This document shows positions 12,393 to 24,399 of a stretch of 64,000 bases of DNA, one piece after another; positions within the stretch are counted from its first letter, which is position 1; the number at the start of each line of letters is the position of its first letter. A program made the translations under genes and the position numbers. The notes under the pieces are model-generated. The model saw nothing but the letters and a program-made list of their open reading frames with translations. It searched no databases and had not been told where the DNA came from. Source of the DNA: Diorhabda sublineata (taxonomy: Eukaryota; Arthropoda; Insecta; Coleoptera; Chrysomelidae); assembly GCF_026230105.1 (NCBI RefSeq), contig NC_079476.1, positions 11,174,709 to 11,238,708 of the forward strand. Reading direction: 5' to 3'.

Positions 12393-12709
12393 TGTAAAAA
12401 AAATTTTTCGGCTATTATTTTTAGAAATTATCATTGCAAATTTTATGTTTACATCATCTTCTGTTGGAGAATTTCTATACTACCTGCATAGGAATTACTT
12501 TTGAATTTAACACCTTAAATTTTATTAAGCTGTTGAAGAAGAATTTTACATCCGTGCACCCTATGATTTACTTAAAGTTAAATTTTATCTTTGACAATAA
12601 ATCGAACTCAAAAGTGGAGGATAAATATAGCTTAAAATACCAAACAATACGCGTTATAAACATTATTTTACTTTCTGTTGTTTTGCGTATATCTACTAAC
12701 GCTAACTGA

Positions 12710-15700
12710 GATGATTGCTTGTTTTAAAAACAGCTCCTGTGATTCCACAATTGCAAATAGGAAATATTTCCTTGTTGGAACTGCTATAGTTTGTATAGGA
12801 AGATATTGAAATGAATAAATTTGCAAATTATTTAGTACTATGTGCATTGAATTTACTATGGATATGAGATCACTAAAAACGTGTCAATTTTTTGTGGTAA
12901 CAAAATTTATTCCGTTTTATAATTACGTACACACCTTGTAGATAAAACAACGTCGGCCAGTATAAAAGACAGTGATAGCAGGACACTTAACAACATATCT
13001 TTCCCTATACAGAAGCAATACATTATCTCTAATCTTTACGACTAAAAGCTAAAGTTCGTTAACAATTTTTTTCTTATTTCGCTGTCTGATCTTTCGATGG
13101 TACGTGATCGTATGTCAATAATTAGTTTTCTTCGAAAAAGTTTTTATGCGCTTATTCTACACGGCAAAACCCATGAAATTTGATCGTTTAATAAACTTTT
13201 ATAGTAAGTTTTTAGCTTATTGACTGAAAATGTATTCAAAATGGTCACGTAGATACAGTTTAAGAAAAAATACAGGTGTAACTAATGAATAAAAAGATTA
13301 GGCTGTGATACATTTTATTCCGATTCATTCATATATTTTTAACATCTTCAATATATATTTCTTCTCAAATCAGACATTTTATTATTATAAACAATGGTAA
13401 AAGTAGCTCCTAGCACCTCTTCCACAACTTGTATGGATTTAAGTATGGTTATTTTACATTACAAACAAATGGAAGTCGAAACATGTGGGATCTGGCGAAA
13501 AAGGAAAATAATCTAAAGTCTAGCGGATTATAAGCTTGAAATAAGAAATATTATTACCAAATACTACAAGAAGTGTCTTTCGCAGTTAAAAAAACCAGAT
13601 CTTAGTCTTCTTACAACATAGTTAAATAACCTTTGCACACAACGTCAACTCAAGATAGATAAAATATAAACGTTGAAGGTCTTTCATCAAGTAATACGTG
13701 AACACAATATTCATATGAATCAAATAAAAATTTCTGACAACTCAGTGGAAATAATCATTATGAGTATTATTCCAATAGCTGGCCTTTTACGACATTGTAA
13801 TTAAAAAGTAAAGTTTTGTGATTGCTTGTATCTTATTTAAATAGTGAACTTCGACATATTTAGTAAAACAAAATCCAAAATTAATATAAGCCATGCTGGC
13901 GTATTAATGGAGAGCTGTTTTTGCAGGATGAAATTTTTATGTAGTTCACAAAAGTAACGTAATAATATTCAGTTTACTAAAAGGTAGTCATCGTAACTAA
14001 ATTAAAAATACACTTTATGATTAGAACGTTTTAATTTGGGATAAGCTATAGGTCTTAAATAGAAGATTCTTAAATAGCTTGAAAATCGACTTTTCGGTAA
14101 ATATATAACCACCATGACGGCAACACGCAAATAAAAATATCCACAACAGACGTCAGAAATTAAATTTAAACACATATGAGTATTAGAAACGGAAACAACA
14201 CACACGAACTTTTGAAAAGCTCTAGATGGAACCTGAAGTAGTACCTGGTACTTTACATTTATTTTCTCTGCTCTTACTATGTGAAATTCTATCGTTTTTT
14301 AAGTTGAAGCTTCTTAAAGACTTTTTATACAGTTTTTGTAAACAAGTAGAAGCTATAATTTATCAATTTCAAATTAAAAATATGCAGAACTTTTTGTATT
14401 CTAAAGCCTTCATTAGTAAGAACTAAGAAGAATGAACAAACTTACTTTAAATTATGAGTTTTTCAAGAATTTCAGACACCACACTATTAGCAACTGGCGA
14501 AAAATCACACTGCAAAAATTATGCTCTATGATGAGTAATCCTGATTTTCCTTAACTTTATTTGAGGTGAAAGCTGACTTTAACCTATGGGTTAGAAACAT
14601 GGGACGGTATTGTATTATTGTTTCACATTTAATTCTCTTTGTAGCAAAATAAACATTGTAATTGTCTCGTCTTACGGCATTTTAGGTATCATAAAATGTC
14701 AAAAGTTCACAAGTTAATATTCGTATTGAGGGATGTAACATTGAATAGAAAGTCAAATTAATTCTTGAAAAAACTTATTGTAACAATAAATCGAGGTTCA
14801 ATCACCACAGTAAACAAAGCTCACGTTAAATTCAATTTTTAGTACTGTCAGTTATTCACATTACGCAATTATATCTTTCTTTTTACGATTACTACTGTCA
14901 ATTTTTAAAGAAACTATTATTACGTAAGTCTTGTAGTTAGTCTTGTGAAGTAGACAGTCGTTATATGGATAAAAGAAGATTGTTTGCAGAAAATATGTGT
15001 TCGATAAATCTTAGATTGAGTCAAGTGATGGAAGACCTCCACCATGTCTACTTTAGCTGACGATATACAAATCATGAGTTGTCGGTACATGTGAATACCA
15101 TATTTGTATAATCGTTTTACTACTTTCTATATTATTACGATATAATTGAAAAACTACTTATTTTCAATTTACAATGTGATTGATGAATGATTATTACATA
15201 TTTTCAGTTTTTTGTGATTATTCGGACACCTTGATAATATGAATTTGTGTTTAATCCAAATGATAAGCTTCACTATGAATAATGTGAAATAAATTAGTCA
15301 ATGATTCTAGTCGCACCCAGGTAGCTACTGTAACATGAGTCAATGAAATAATAACTAAGATCATTAATAAACGGCATGCCAACGATTGCTTAACACTGAT
15401 CAATATTGATGGATATTCTCAGTGGGATACAAATCGTTTTTCTTGTCGGTTTAACGCAAATACCTTTGACAGTTAATGGAATATTGAACGTTTAAAATTT
15501 TATGCTAATTTTAAGGAACTATTAAACAAATTGTGTAATTTATTTAATCATAAAACTTTTCCTTTCACTGTACAATGTATTGAATTGTTTGATTTTCTTC
15601 TATGTTTGACTATATATTTAATTACAGACTGGAAAGGTATGAAATTCTAAAGACGCATTCACTGTATTTGGTCGATTATTATCAATTAATTATAAAAAAA

Positions 15701-15880
15701 CTAATTATCGGAGCACCAACGTATAACTTGAGAATAATGTCTATTAATTCAATAATTATAAAATAGGCTTGTTTCCACTAAGAATAAATCGGATGTCTTT
15801 GAGTTTCTAATGATTAACCATGATAATTAGTAGATAAAAAAACAACTTTTGTACAAAAATATCAAAAGATTAATAATATT
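12710..15880. other. Intergenic, no feature seen
   Basis: About 3.2 kb AT-rich; open frames at 14,002-14,205 and 14,226-14,426 have no recognisable domain or codon pattern. Confidence 0.5.
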
Positions 15881-16004
15881 TTTGGAAAATAAAATCGACA
15901 AAATGAGACGTTTAATCACGTGACATTAAACACCAATCAGAAAAGCTTGACGTCATATCTCGCGAAACGCTATGTCGTAGCTGTCATGTCATGTATAATT
16001 TACC

Positions 16005-16132
16005 ATGGAATCAGGATTTAACAAAGCAAAGTGCGGTAATTTGCCCAAAATTAACGTCATTATGCTTGACAAATTTTTTGCAATGAACACCTATTTTTGT
16101 TCATCGGAAATCCGCAGTGTTAAAACTTATAT
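16005..16132 (+). pseudogene. First exon of a YqaJ/SWIM-type mobile-gene family
   Basis: ATG at 16,005 opens 42 codons: MESGFNKAKCGNLPKINV, then IMLDKFFAMNTYFCSSEIRS, VKTYM, followed directly by a consensus splice donor (GTAAGT at 16,133). The order matches exon 1 of a large insect family whose products carry a SWIM zinc finger and a YqaJ-type exonuclease domain and that spreads as mobile genes. The exon itself is free of stops. No second exon is found: 87 bp downstream lies the foldback element (16,220-16,730) and after it no SWIM or YqaJ sequence can be read. So the copy is an orphan exon. Family identification rests on recalled conserved order. Confidence 0.55.
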
Positions 16133-16219
16133 GTAAGTATTATGTGAAGAACAAACGAAGTCTCATTTAATTAACAGTTACCAGTCAAAGAGTCGTATTT
16201 ACCCACTGTGGAATGAATA

Positions 16220-16730
16220 TGTTACGTCCCAAGCCCGATCTTGTACGGAGTCGAGCTTCGTACAATGAATTTGTACGAAGTCCGATCTGTACAAGCCATT
16301 TTGTACGAAGCCGAGATTGGCGGACTTCGGACAGAGATGATTGTACGAAGTTGACTCTGTACAACGCTGGTTGTACGGAGTCGGAGCATCGATACTCACT
16401 CGGTAATGAGCGCGTTATTCCGAAGTAGTACACGCAACCTAACCTAACCTAACCTAACAATAGATGGTAGCCAACTAGCCGGAGAACATACTTTCAATCA
16501 CAATAACTACGTTTGTGTTTACTAACATCTTAATAGCGCGCTCATTACCGAGTGAGTATCGATGCTCCCACTCCGTACAACCAGCGTTGTACAGAGTCGA
16601 CTTCGTCAATCATCTCTGTCCGAAGTCCGCCAATCTCGGCTTCGTACAAAATGGCTTGTACAGATCGGACTTCGTACAAATTCATTGTACGAAGCTCGAC
16701 TCCGTACAAGATCGGGCTTGGGACGTAACA
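16220..16730. mobile_element. Foldback element with ~200 bp TIRs
   Basis: Left arm 16,220-16,420 and right arm 16,532-16,730 are near-perfect reverse complements starting TGTTACGTCCCAAGCCCGAT and ending in the matching ATCGGGCTTGGGACGTAACA. A four-base direct repeat AATA flanks it (16,216-16,219 and 16,731-16,734). Each arm is itself built of repeated GTACGAAG/CTTCGTAC units in both orientations, so the arms can form secondary hairpins. The ~110 bp core contains four CCTAA units. There is no coding capacity; open frames inside are a by-product of the symmetry. TGT...ACA ends with a 4 bp duplication would suit Ginger-type or related integrase-mobilised elements, but this is inference. Confidence 0.85.
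16438..16458 (-). repeat. Interstitial CCTAA (TTAGG) array
   Basis: Four CCTAA units in the core between the foldback arms. TTAGG orientation is on the minus strand. Confidence 0.8.
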
Positions 16731-16894
16731 AATATATTTAACTGATTTTGAGGTTAGCGAATACAAATTTTCAATAACTTCAACTTTATTAAGTCATAAC
16801 ATTTCATATGTTATATGGTAGATTTTGCAAAATTCATTCCTTTTACTATACTTACATTTATAAATAGATACAAGAAGTTTTGTTTAATACTTAC

Positions 16895-16965
16895 ATGAAA
16901 ATGATCTTCACAAAAATAATTTTTATATTGCCTATTTGCCATTTTTAACCACTTTCTTCATATTG
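16895..16965 (-). pseudogene. THAP zinc-finger fragment
   Basis: Minus-strand reading gives KWLKMANRQYKNYFCEDHFH followed by a splice-donor-like GTAAGT at 16,894. The W...R...Y...FCEDHF pattern with a final C-x2-H is the second half of a THAP DNA-binding finger, found in P-element-type transposases and many host factors. The first Cys pair is missing upstream and no downstream transposase is recognised. The match is short. Confidence 0.4.
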
Positions 16966-17026
16966 ATTTATTGTCTGGAACGTATGTGAATAATTTGTCT
17001 GGCGTTTTTATCGTTGTACTTTCACA

Positions 17027-17278
17027 TTGGGGTACTATGCAGTATTTATAATACGAAGGATTCATTATTTATCCAAAAACGCAATTGACTGTCACCTATT
17101 TTGGATCAATGAATGGAATGATGATATTTATTTTGTGACAGAACCAATATTAGAACTTGAAAAGATTAGACAACTCGTGACGGAAGACTATGAAGCTCGG
17201 GATTTTAGTTATGAACTGAAAAAGAAATTGGAATATATATTAACAGCGTATTTCAGTAAGAAATATTTTACATTCTAA
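17027..17278 (+). CDS. Unrecognised 83-codon open frame
   Basis: The frame has mixed charged and hydrophobic composition (FVTEPILELEKIRQLVTEDY, then ELKKKLEYILTAYF) that looks more protein-like than most frames here, and begins just upstream of a possible splice acceptor (CTATGCAG at about 17,041). No family is recognised. It lies beyond the foldback element downstream of the YqaJ-type exon, in the same orientation, but does not resemble that family. It may be a fragment of an unknown mobile gene or chance. Confidence 0.25.
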   Translation: MGYYAVFIIRRIHYLSKNAIDCHLFWINEWNDDIYFVTEPILELEKIRQLVTEDYEARDFSYELKKKLEYILTAYFSKKYFTF

Positions 17279-18559
17279 ATACATACAAAAAGAAATAAAA
17301 AACAATTGAAATATTATAAGATAAGATAATATTAATAAGATTAGATTTTGTATCTATAAGAGACCTGTTTCACAAATTCATATTCTCCTATTTTATCTGA
17401 TTAAGCAAACCTAACCTAACTATTTACAAGTGTGTATTATTTTGTTATATGGAATTTCACAAATATCAGTTTCCACAAATTTTAAAAATTCATTTCTCTA
17501 TTGTATTTTTTTAGTACTAAATTCCAGACAATACTCTTAATGAATCCGTCACGAGTTGTATTATGTACTCGAACTATCTTTTCGTTTACATTAAATATTC
17601 CCGCCTCGAGCGGGCCCATCCTTATCTCAACAGTTTTAAAAACGTCACGAGTTCTAACGCAACCGAAATGAATATTTTCTATTAAATTGATTTTGTATAT
17701 ATACAAGCTGGAGAAACATCTTTGTAACAAGAAACACAATAAAAATTGCCTTATTCCTGATATAATCTTGGATAAATCCATTTAGGTACATCTGATAAGT
17801 TTATTCAATAAAGCTGTAAAACAGGTGTATTAACGCAATAATTCCATTTCAAGCAAACCTAGTATTCGTAAAGTGACGAAGCAGTTGATGGTGGTATTAA
17901 CAGCAAATGTTCATATACGTGGTAGAGATTCAATCAATTGTGTGTCTTAATCCTACTGCTATACCATCGTTAATAAAGAGTTAATGCATGCATTAGTTTT
18001 TCTTTTAATAATAATGTTGTTTCTTACAAATAAATTTCTCATGGTGAGTTGAAACATCCTAAATAATTTATCATTACCCATGTGAATACGGATTTATGGA
18101 AACGCATATTTATAACTCGAACCGGATCTTTAAATTCATAACTCAAGTTTAGATGATGGATATAAATCAAATTAAGCTCACACACTTGATTTATACTTTC
18201 TCTAAAATCGTCAGCATTATCTTACATCATAATTTCAATTTGATGCAGTGAAATTATACTTTTATCATAATTTTGATTCTCACAAAGATCCAAATTATAA
18301 CTGTGAACTATTGTGGGGTAATTAAGTATCCATTGGTCTTTCTAAGAATGAAAAAAGGTCAGTCAAAATAACTGTTCAGTTGATTAAGGTATGAGAAAAG
18401 TAAAAGTTCGAATCTATCGAACAAACGTAGAACAGCCGAAGGATTTTAAGAAAATTGTTTTGTATTCACCTTATTTGTTACCACTCCCCCCTCAAAAAAA
18501 CAGACTATAAAACAAAAGTCACGTACTACAATATTCACAAAACATGATGCATAAAAGAC

Positions 18560-18900
18560 AAATTTGAGGAAAATATGATGATACATATGAAACATATTGA
18601 CTTACTTGCAACAGGAATTAACTGAAGTTGATGATGATAAAAGACTAGATTTTGTAGGTGGGCTTTGTGAAAAGTTAATCGAAATAAACTTTTTCGACAA
18701 TGTTCTGTTTGGAGATAAACCATCGTTCAATAAAGATGGTTGTATTAATAGGCAAAACTTGCACTGTTATTTATCAACTAACTCATATAACACAGTGACA
18801 CAGTCAAATCAGATGATCGTTGAACGTCTGAGGAGGTATTGTTGGGGGTCATTTCAAAAAAGGAGAAAAAAACTACTTTCCTGGATAGTACCATAAAGAA
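18560..18900 (+). pseudogene. mariner/Tc1-related transposase fragment (DUF4817-type)
   Basis: The reading LQQELTEVDDDKRLDFVGGL, then FFDNVLFGDKPSFNKDGCIN and RQNLHCYLSTNS matches the region of the first catalytic Asp in an insect transposase family (normally ...VLFSDEA/S-TF...G-VNR/TQN-..YW). The usual Asp-Glu pair appears as GDKPSF: Asp kept, Glu changed to Lys. Upstream helix-turn-helix and downstream catalytic parts are not readable in one frame. A second fragment of the same family, covering the later part of the domain, lies at 48,870-49,330. Confidence 0.6.
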
Positions 18901-18959
18901 TATTGAATTACATCTCCTTCAAAGAACGTGGTCATCGACAATATGCTGAAATTGGTCTC

Positions 18960-21900
18960 CCTAATTGCTCGAAATTACAAGGAGAGGATGTAATCACTGA
19001 CTAGTTTCGACGTTGTTGCGTCTCTTCAGAATGACGTAACAACCTTTCGTTCGCGGTATCTAATCTGAGCTGAAGACACAACCAGCCGGCGGTTCTACTT
19101 GATTCATGTAGTTAAACATTTCTCAGTAGGCATCTTCTGGCAACATCTTTACTTCCAACTGCAAACCATTAATCAAGTAGATCTCTGCCGTAGATAGCGA
19201 TATGAGAATTAAATTATTAGGTTTAGTACGAAGAAAATACGTCAAATATAAAGTGGATAATTTTAAGTATATAATGGAAATCTGATATCTTTTCAGACAG
19301 TATCATGTGTATTAAGCTGTCTACCAAATTTCAAAGAAATCCGCAGTTTTGCGTGTTTCGGTAATAAACATTCAATATTTCACATCAGCTTTGATTCAGT
19401 TTTATTTTTTCCTCTTACTAAAAAGAAATTTTTTTCGTATTTTTGATAGTTTTTAATCCCTATAGATAACTTTATTGCTTCACTAATATCCTTCCTTTCA
19501 ACTTTTTAGATGTTGCCGTCACGATTTCATTATTTTTAGAATAATCTTTCATTTCATTTTATTGAATAACCAAATTAAAAAAAAAACTCTGACTAAACTA
19601 TGGAGACGACCAAATTATAGAGTTTCATTAAGAAAAGTTTATGATCCTTTTAGGATGCCATCGTTTCAATTTTTATGTCTGTTGGCTTTTTAGACCGTGA
19701 ATATTTCAAATTCTTACGATAGGAAAATTTATACCAACCATATGAGATGTGATACTTACATTTTGTTAGTTCTCAAAGAAATTTTTATCAATTAAAATAA
19801 GAAGTAATTCTGCGAAATTTGCCGTTTCTAATTTGATTTGAAATATATATAATTTTTTTGTTTCAGGTATGTATCTTACATGTTATTCTGATAATCGTAT
19901 ATGAAGTAATACAATTTGTGGTAAATTGTGGTATTTTGACAAATACATATCTTGTTCCAGATAATTCGTTTTTATTGATGCAGCTTTTGCTTTTTCACTG
20001 GCCTCAATCTAAATCCGGATATGATAGCTCCATCAATCAAAGCAATAATAAAAAATGGTTTCGAATATTAGAATACTATACAATGGAATGAGTAAAAACT
20101 TCATATATAGAAAATAATTATATCGAAAAATGATCTTTCCTTACGATATGTTCACGGACTTTTTAGTTTATATGGTCATAAATGACATACATTGGATCAA
20201 AGAATTCCACTAAACTAAAATTTGAGAAGTACCTCAATATATAGAGTTTAGGACTGTTGTAGAGCAGACATCTCAATATTCAGAAAGTAGATTAAGAAGT
20301 TAAGTTAACTGAATTGCAATTTAATTGCATTAACGAACCATAAATTATTGATAGAAATTCGAAAATAGTTGGTGTCAAATAGAGATAAAATATAGTTTTT
20401 AGAAAACTAGGAACAGGAAATGTTCAAGAAAAACAGCAAATTTATTTCAACACTTATACGTTTCACAAGTTGTATGATATTTTCGCCAAACACGTCACTA
20501 GATAATCAAAAAAAATAAGAAAATATTATTAAAATAGAAACGGTAGAAGTAGGAAATTTAGATGATATCAATTTATAACAGCCTAAGAATCCATTTTTCT
20601 GTGCCCAACACTTCATGTTAGTTTGAAATATCATAAATTTCATCCTAGAAATGTACAGAAAACTAATGAGTAGAAGAGCAAAACGATTGAAGTTTTTATT
20701 CCTTTTTGTTTAGCGATAAACAACATTTTTTGTAAATGATACTTTAGCAGAATTCTCATTTCCGGGCTGACGAAAATCCTAATTTTTTATTTTGAAAGAA
20801 AGATGTTTTTTTTATCCCAGAAATTTGAACTGGGAAATATATCTAAACAGACTTCATTTTAAAATGACGAATAGTAGTACATGAATATTGTCGATAACCG
20901 CTGAAATGGTTCGAAGCGTTCTACGTAATTTCAAATAAACCAATTATAATATCTGATTCTTTATGTTAATATTAATTAAAAATGTTTCATGTATCCCTAT
21001 ATTCCCTATTATGGGGCTGGAGAAGGAGGCAAAGAGTGACAAATTAGAGATATCTGTATATTAAAAATGTGACCTCCTTAGAACAAAAATCGAGTTGTTT
21101 CAGCATTTTTTTTTTGAAATCAGGAAAGTTATAATAATTTAGTTCTCGGCTATCAATTCTTTAGTATCTAAGTATGTGATATGATTTTTTTTACTAAACT
21201 TGCAGCAAAAATTTTTGGAAATACGAAATGTTACTTCTTTTGGACAAATTGATCCTATATTTAGTTATTGGATTTAAATCACATAAAAAGATGGTGAAGT
21301 AATGTAACAATATTCTTCTCTCTGTTCTATATTCTATTTTTGTAATATTTTTCAATTCTTTATTCGGCCATTCTCATTTCGTCAGTCAGGTTTATCGTAA
21401 GCAAATTGGTATTTTTCTAACATAGGACTATAGTCATTTTGACCTCCCAGTAACTCCAAATTTTTCAAACACCAAAACACAGTTATTTGTTCTTTTCATC
21501 TTGTTCATCTCTTAATTCGTAACTGATAAAGTCAATTCCAATAACATACGTAGTACCTAATTGAATTCTCTCTCCCTACAGTTACTAACAGTAACCTAAA
21601 CATACGCTGAGTAATTGTATTTAGCTTTCCTTCACCTCGCATCAAAGATTAAACTTTTGTTGATGTCCCGTCCCTCTAATAAATACGACATCCCGCTTAC
21701 ATTCACATGTTTCCCAAATAGATCGAATGTGTTAAAGCAATGTAGATTTTTGGAAAGACAGTCGATTGAATAAATACATTGTAGTATTAAGACTACTTCG
21801 CTCCTAATGCTAGAAACTAAGTGAGTTTTCTATATATATTACTGGAAAAATTCATATAATATAGACAATACCTAATTCAAAATTGGGTTGATCTCTTAAC

Positions 21901-23440
21901 TACTTTTCATGCAGTTAATTACTCCTTCATGTCCACCGTGAACAATTATGGTGAGGTCCTTTAGACAAGGAAGTAAATATGCTCTCTTCCATTGACAACA
22001 AAAATACTATTGCTTTTCTAACTTGAGAACTTATTGTCCACTATTCTACGTCCATAAAGTGTTGATTTGTACATACAAAAATCACACGACTGTTTGTTTT
22101 GATATCGTACGTTGCTGGTTCATTTGACATGAACATTTGGATCTGAAGTCTACTTGAGGAAGTTTGACCGTCTTCTGTTTTCCCTCGAGGCTATAATCTG
22201 AAGTGTTAAATCGCATAGTGGCTAGTCACGGAATGGCTGCTCTAAATAATTCATTTTAAGCTTCAGTGGTTGCAAATAAACAATCGATATGTTTATGGAT
22301 GATTATCTAATATTTTGAGTTTTCTGAGTTATCATAATCTGATATAATATTTCAGTCATATACAAAAACTTGATTCTGTACCCAACTAATAATGATTTAA
22401 GAAACGGATTCTTTGTGAACATTTGGATAAATTCATTTTATAAAATGAATATGAACTAACACTTTACATTTTCTTAGTAATAAGTATTATATTGGGATTC
22501 AATTCTTTAGTCGTCTAATTTCAAACGTGGGAATAAAATAATCCAATGAGTATCGTAGTCTAAAATATTAGGTTTGTTCCACCATGCTAATCTGGATCGT
22601 TCTTGGACCACTATTAAGGTGCTGACAATATACTATTTTCTATCTCGTTCCAGATACCTCGTACAGGTTGCGCATGATTGAGAATACGCAGTACTGAGCT
22701 GAAACCTCGGAGGATAGGGAAATCCTTGTCATTTTGTCTTCCTTAGTCGGAACAGCTTCCATTTATAGAAACTGTCCATATAGAAGTATTATATATATGG
22801 CTAGGAAACAAAACAGTCGTTCGAATAACGGTAACTGCTCCTTTGGAACACGTAATCTATATTGCGCAGAACCGTCACCATACTAAGGTTTTAGATGGGT
22901 TGTGACGTACCTATTATGTCAGGTTCAATATCAACTATCTCATTTATACCGACCAACCCTAGTAAGCCATTCAAAAAGAGCATTTCGAATGAAGTGATGT
23001 AGAACCGGTGAACAACGGGGTAACCATTCTACTACCATGTTCATTGTTTAATATTGTGTTCATAGAAAAGCAGCATTTTCAGTAGTTCTTTTGGCAGTTT
23101 TTTGCACATATAGTTGATATCTCATTATTTCTACATCAATAAGTGTCACAGATGAGTTATACTATCTAATTAAAATAGTAGTAATTTGCTAAATTGAGTT
23201 TTATTTTCCCAAATATAGTGGCAAATACTTACTTGAATATCCAACAATATCCAACTTGTGGTGAAACCATGAAAGGATACCAATAAAAAGCTTTAAAAAT
23301 GATTGATGTTTCGCAGTTTCATACAATTTTTTACGTTCGAAAACACAAAATAAAACAAGACAATTCGATACTTAATTTTACCATAGAAATAAAATTTACA
23401 ACGGCATCGGCCTTCAACATCAAGCCGTCAATAAAAATCT
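18960..23440. other. Intergenic, no confident feature
   Basis: About 4.5 kb AT-rich. A GC-richer stretch at 18,960-19,200 and another at 22,600-23,050 could be remnants of old elements, but no family or terminal structure is recognisable. The open frame at 19,858-20,091 has no known motif. Confidence 0.45.
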
Positions 23441-23459
23441 ACCATTAGACTTAAGCATA

Positions 23460-24360
23460 CGAAGAATGTGTAAGTTGTACAATAAAGGTGTTGCAAAATA
23501 TCTTATGGTGAACAAGAATTTCTCCGAAACATATCGTCGAGTCGATGTGTGTCCAAGATGAAAAGCTTAAAGTTGCTAAATATGAGGATAAAATTGAATT
23601 GATGACGATTAAGAGTCTACAAACTAAAAGCAAAAGCTTTGTTTTACTATATCTCTTTATTGCCAATAAAATATGTCATGCCCAAATTTCCGCATCAAAG
23701 GACATACTTTAGCAAACAATGGAGTTTTTACAATTTTTCACATGTTGACAATTCCCACTCGTCATTGAACCCTTCTATTGTATACATTTATTTCTGGAAT
23801 GAAACAGGCAGACCAAAAATCTCCAATGAGTTTGGAGGCTACTAATACAATAGTCGCTGCTAGCTGTGGCGGACAAAATAAAAGTTATGATTTTTAAATG
23901 TTGGTTTCTGCACTGTGAAAATGTGAAGCTTATATTTCCGGACATTGTCAGACACTTATACCTGACCGAGTATTAGCCAATATTGATAAGTTGAAACAAA
24001 TTGAAGTTATACATTCAGCACAAGCATATACCAATGCTTTGGAACAAAATGATACTGTAATCAAGATGTTACTGATTTGGGGGTGAGTGAATGACGAAGC
24101 GCTACACAAGAGGTTCCGAAGGTACCATGGTAGTGGAATATAAAATTCAATTCACTTAATATATTTCTTGCGAAGAGATTATTGGATTACAACAATCAGT
24201 GGAGAGGAAACTTATAATTCCATTTTTGGGGCTGCTAAACTTGTCACACAGAACAGAAAGGTAACCATCAATTTAGCTCCAGGCCTGTTAGAAATTGGAA
24301 TGGTGCCGGATATGAAAAATTTTTATCTTAATATAGAATGATGATAAATCAAGAAAACAT
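23460..24360 (+). pseudogene. DUF7869-type mobile-element protein pseudogene
   Basis: Pieces appear in order over two plus-strand frames: CVQDEKLKVAKYEDKIELM with MTIKSLQTKSKSF (23,540-23,640); a block reading RTYFSKQWSFYNFSHVDNSH and VYIYFWNETGRP (23,700-23,815); VAASCGGQNKSYDF (23,850-23,900); and GHCQTLIPDRVLANIDKLKQ with YTNALEQN (23,940-24,055). The order Cys pair, QLW-YNF, DNCGGQNKN, and RGHSF-PDRVF is that of an RNase-H-like (DDE-like) family common in insect genomes, where it travels with mobile elements. Several stops and frameshifts break it. The tail to ~24,360 stays open but is not clearly conserved. Confidence 0.6.
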
Positions 24361-24399
24361 AGGAAGATTTGGTGTGTGAAAAAGTTGAAGAAAGGGACA

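Noticed and set aside
16185..16766. Several overlapping open frames on both strands
   Set aside because: They result from the stop-poor, symmetric sequence of the foldback arms; mirrored peptides appear on both strands.
17482..17781. 99-codon minus-strand frame with a stretch resembling the C-terminal domain of LTR-element integrases (GPLEAGIFNVNEKIVRVHN)
   Set aside because: The key Trp and flanking pattern are absent and no neighbouring retroelement sequence is seen.
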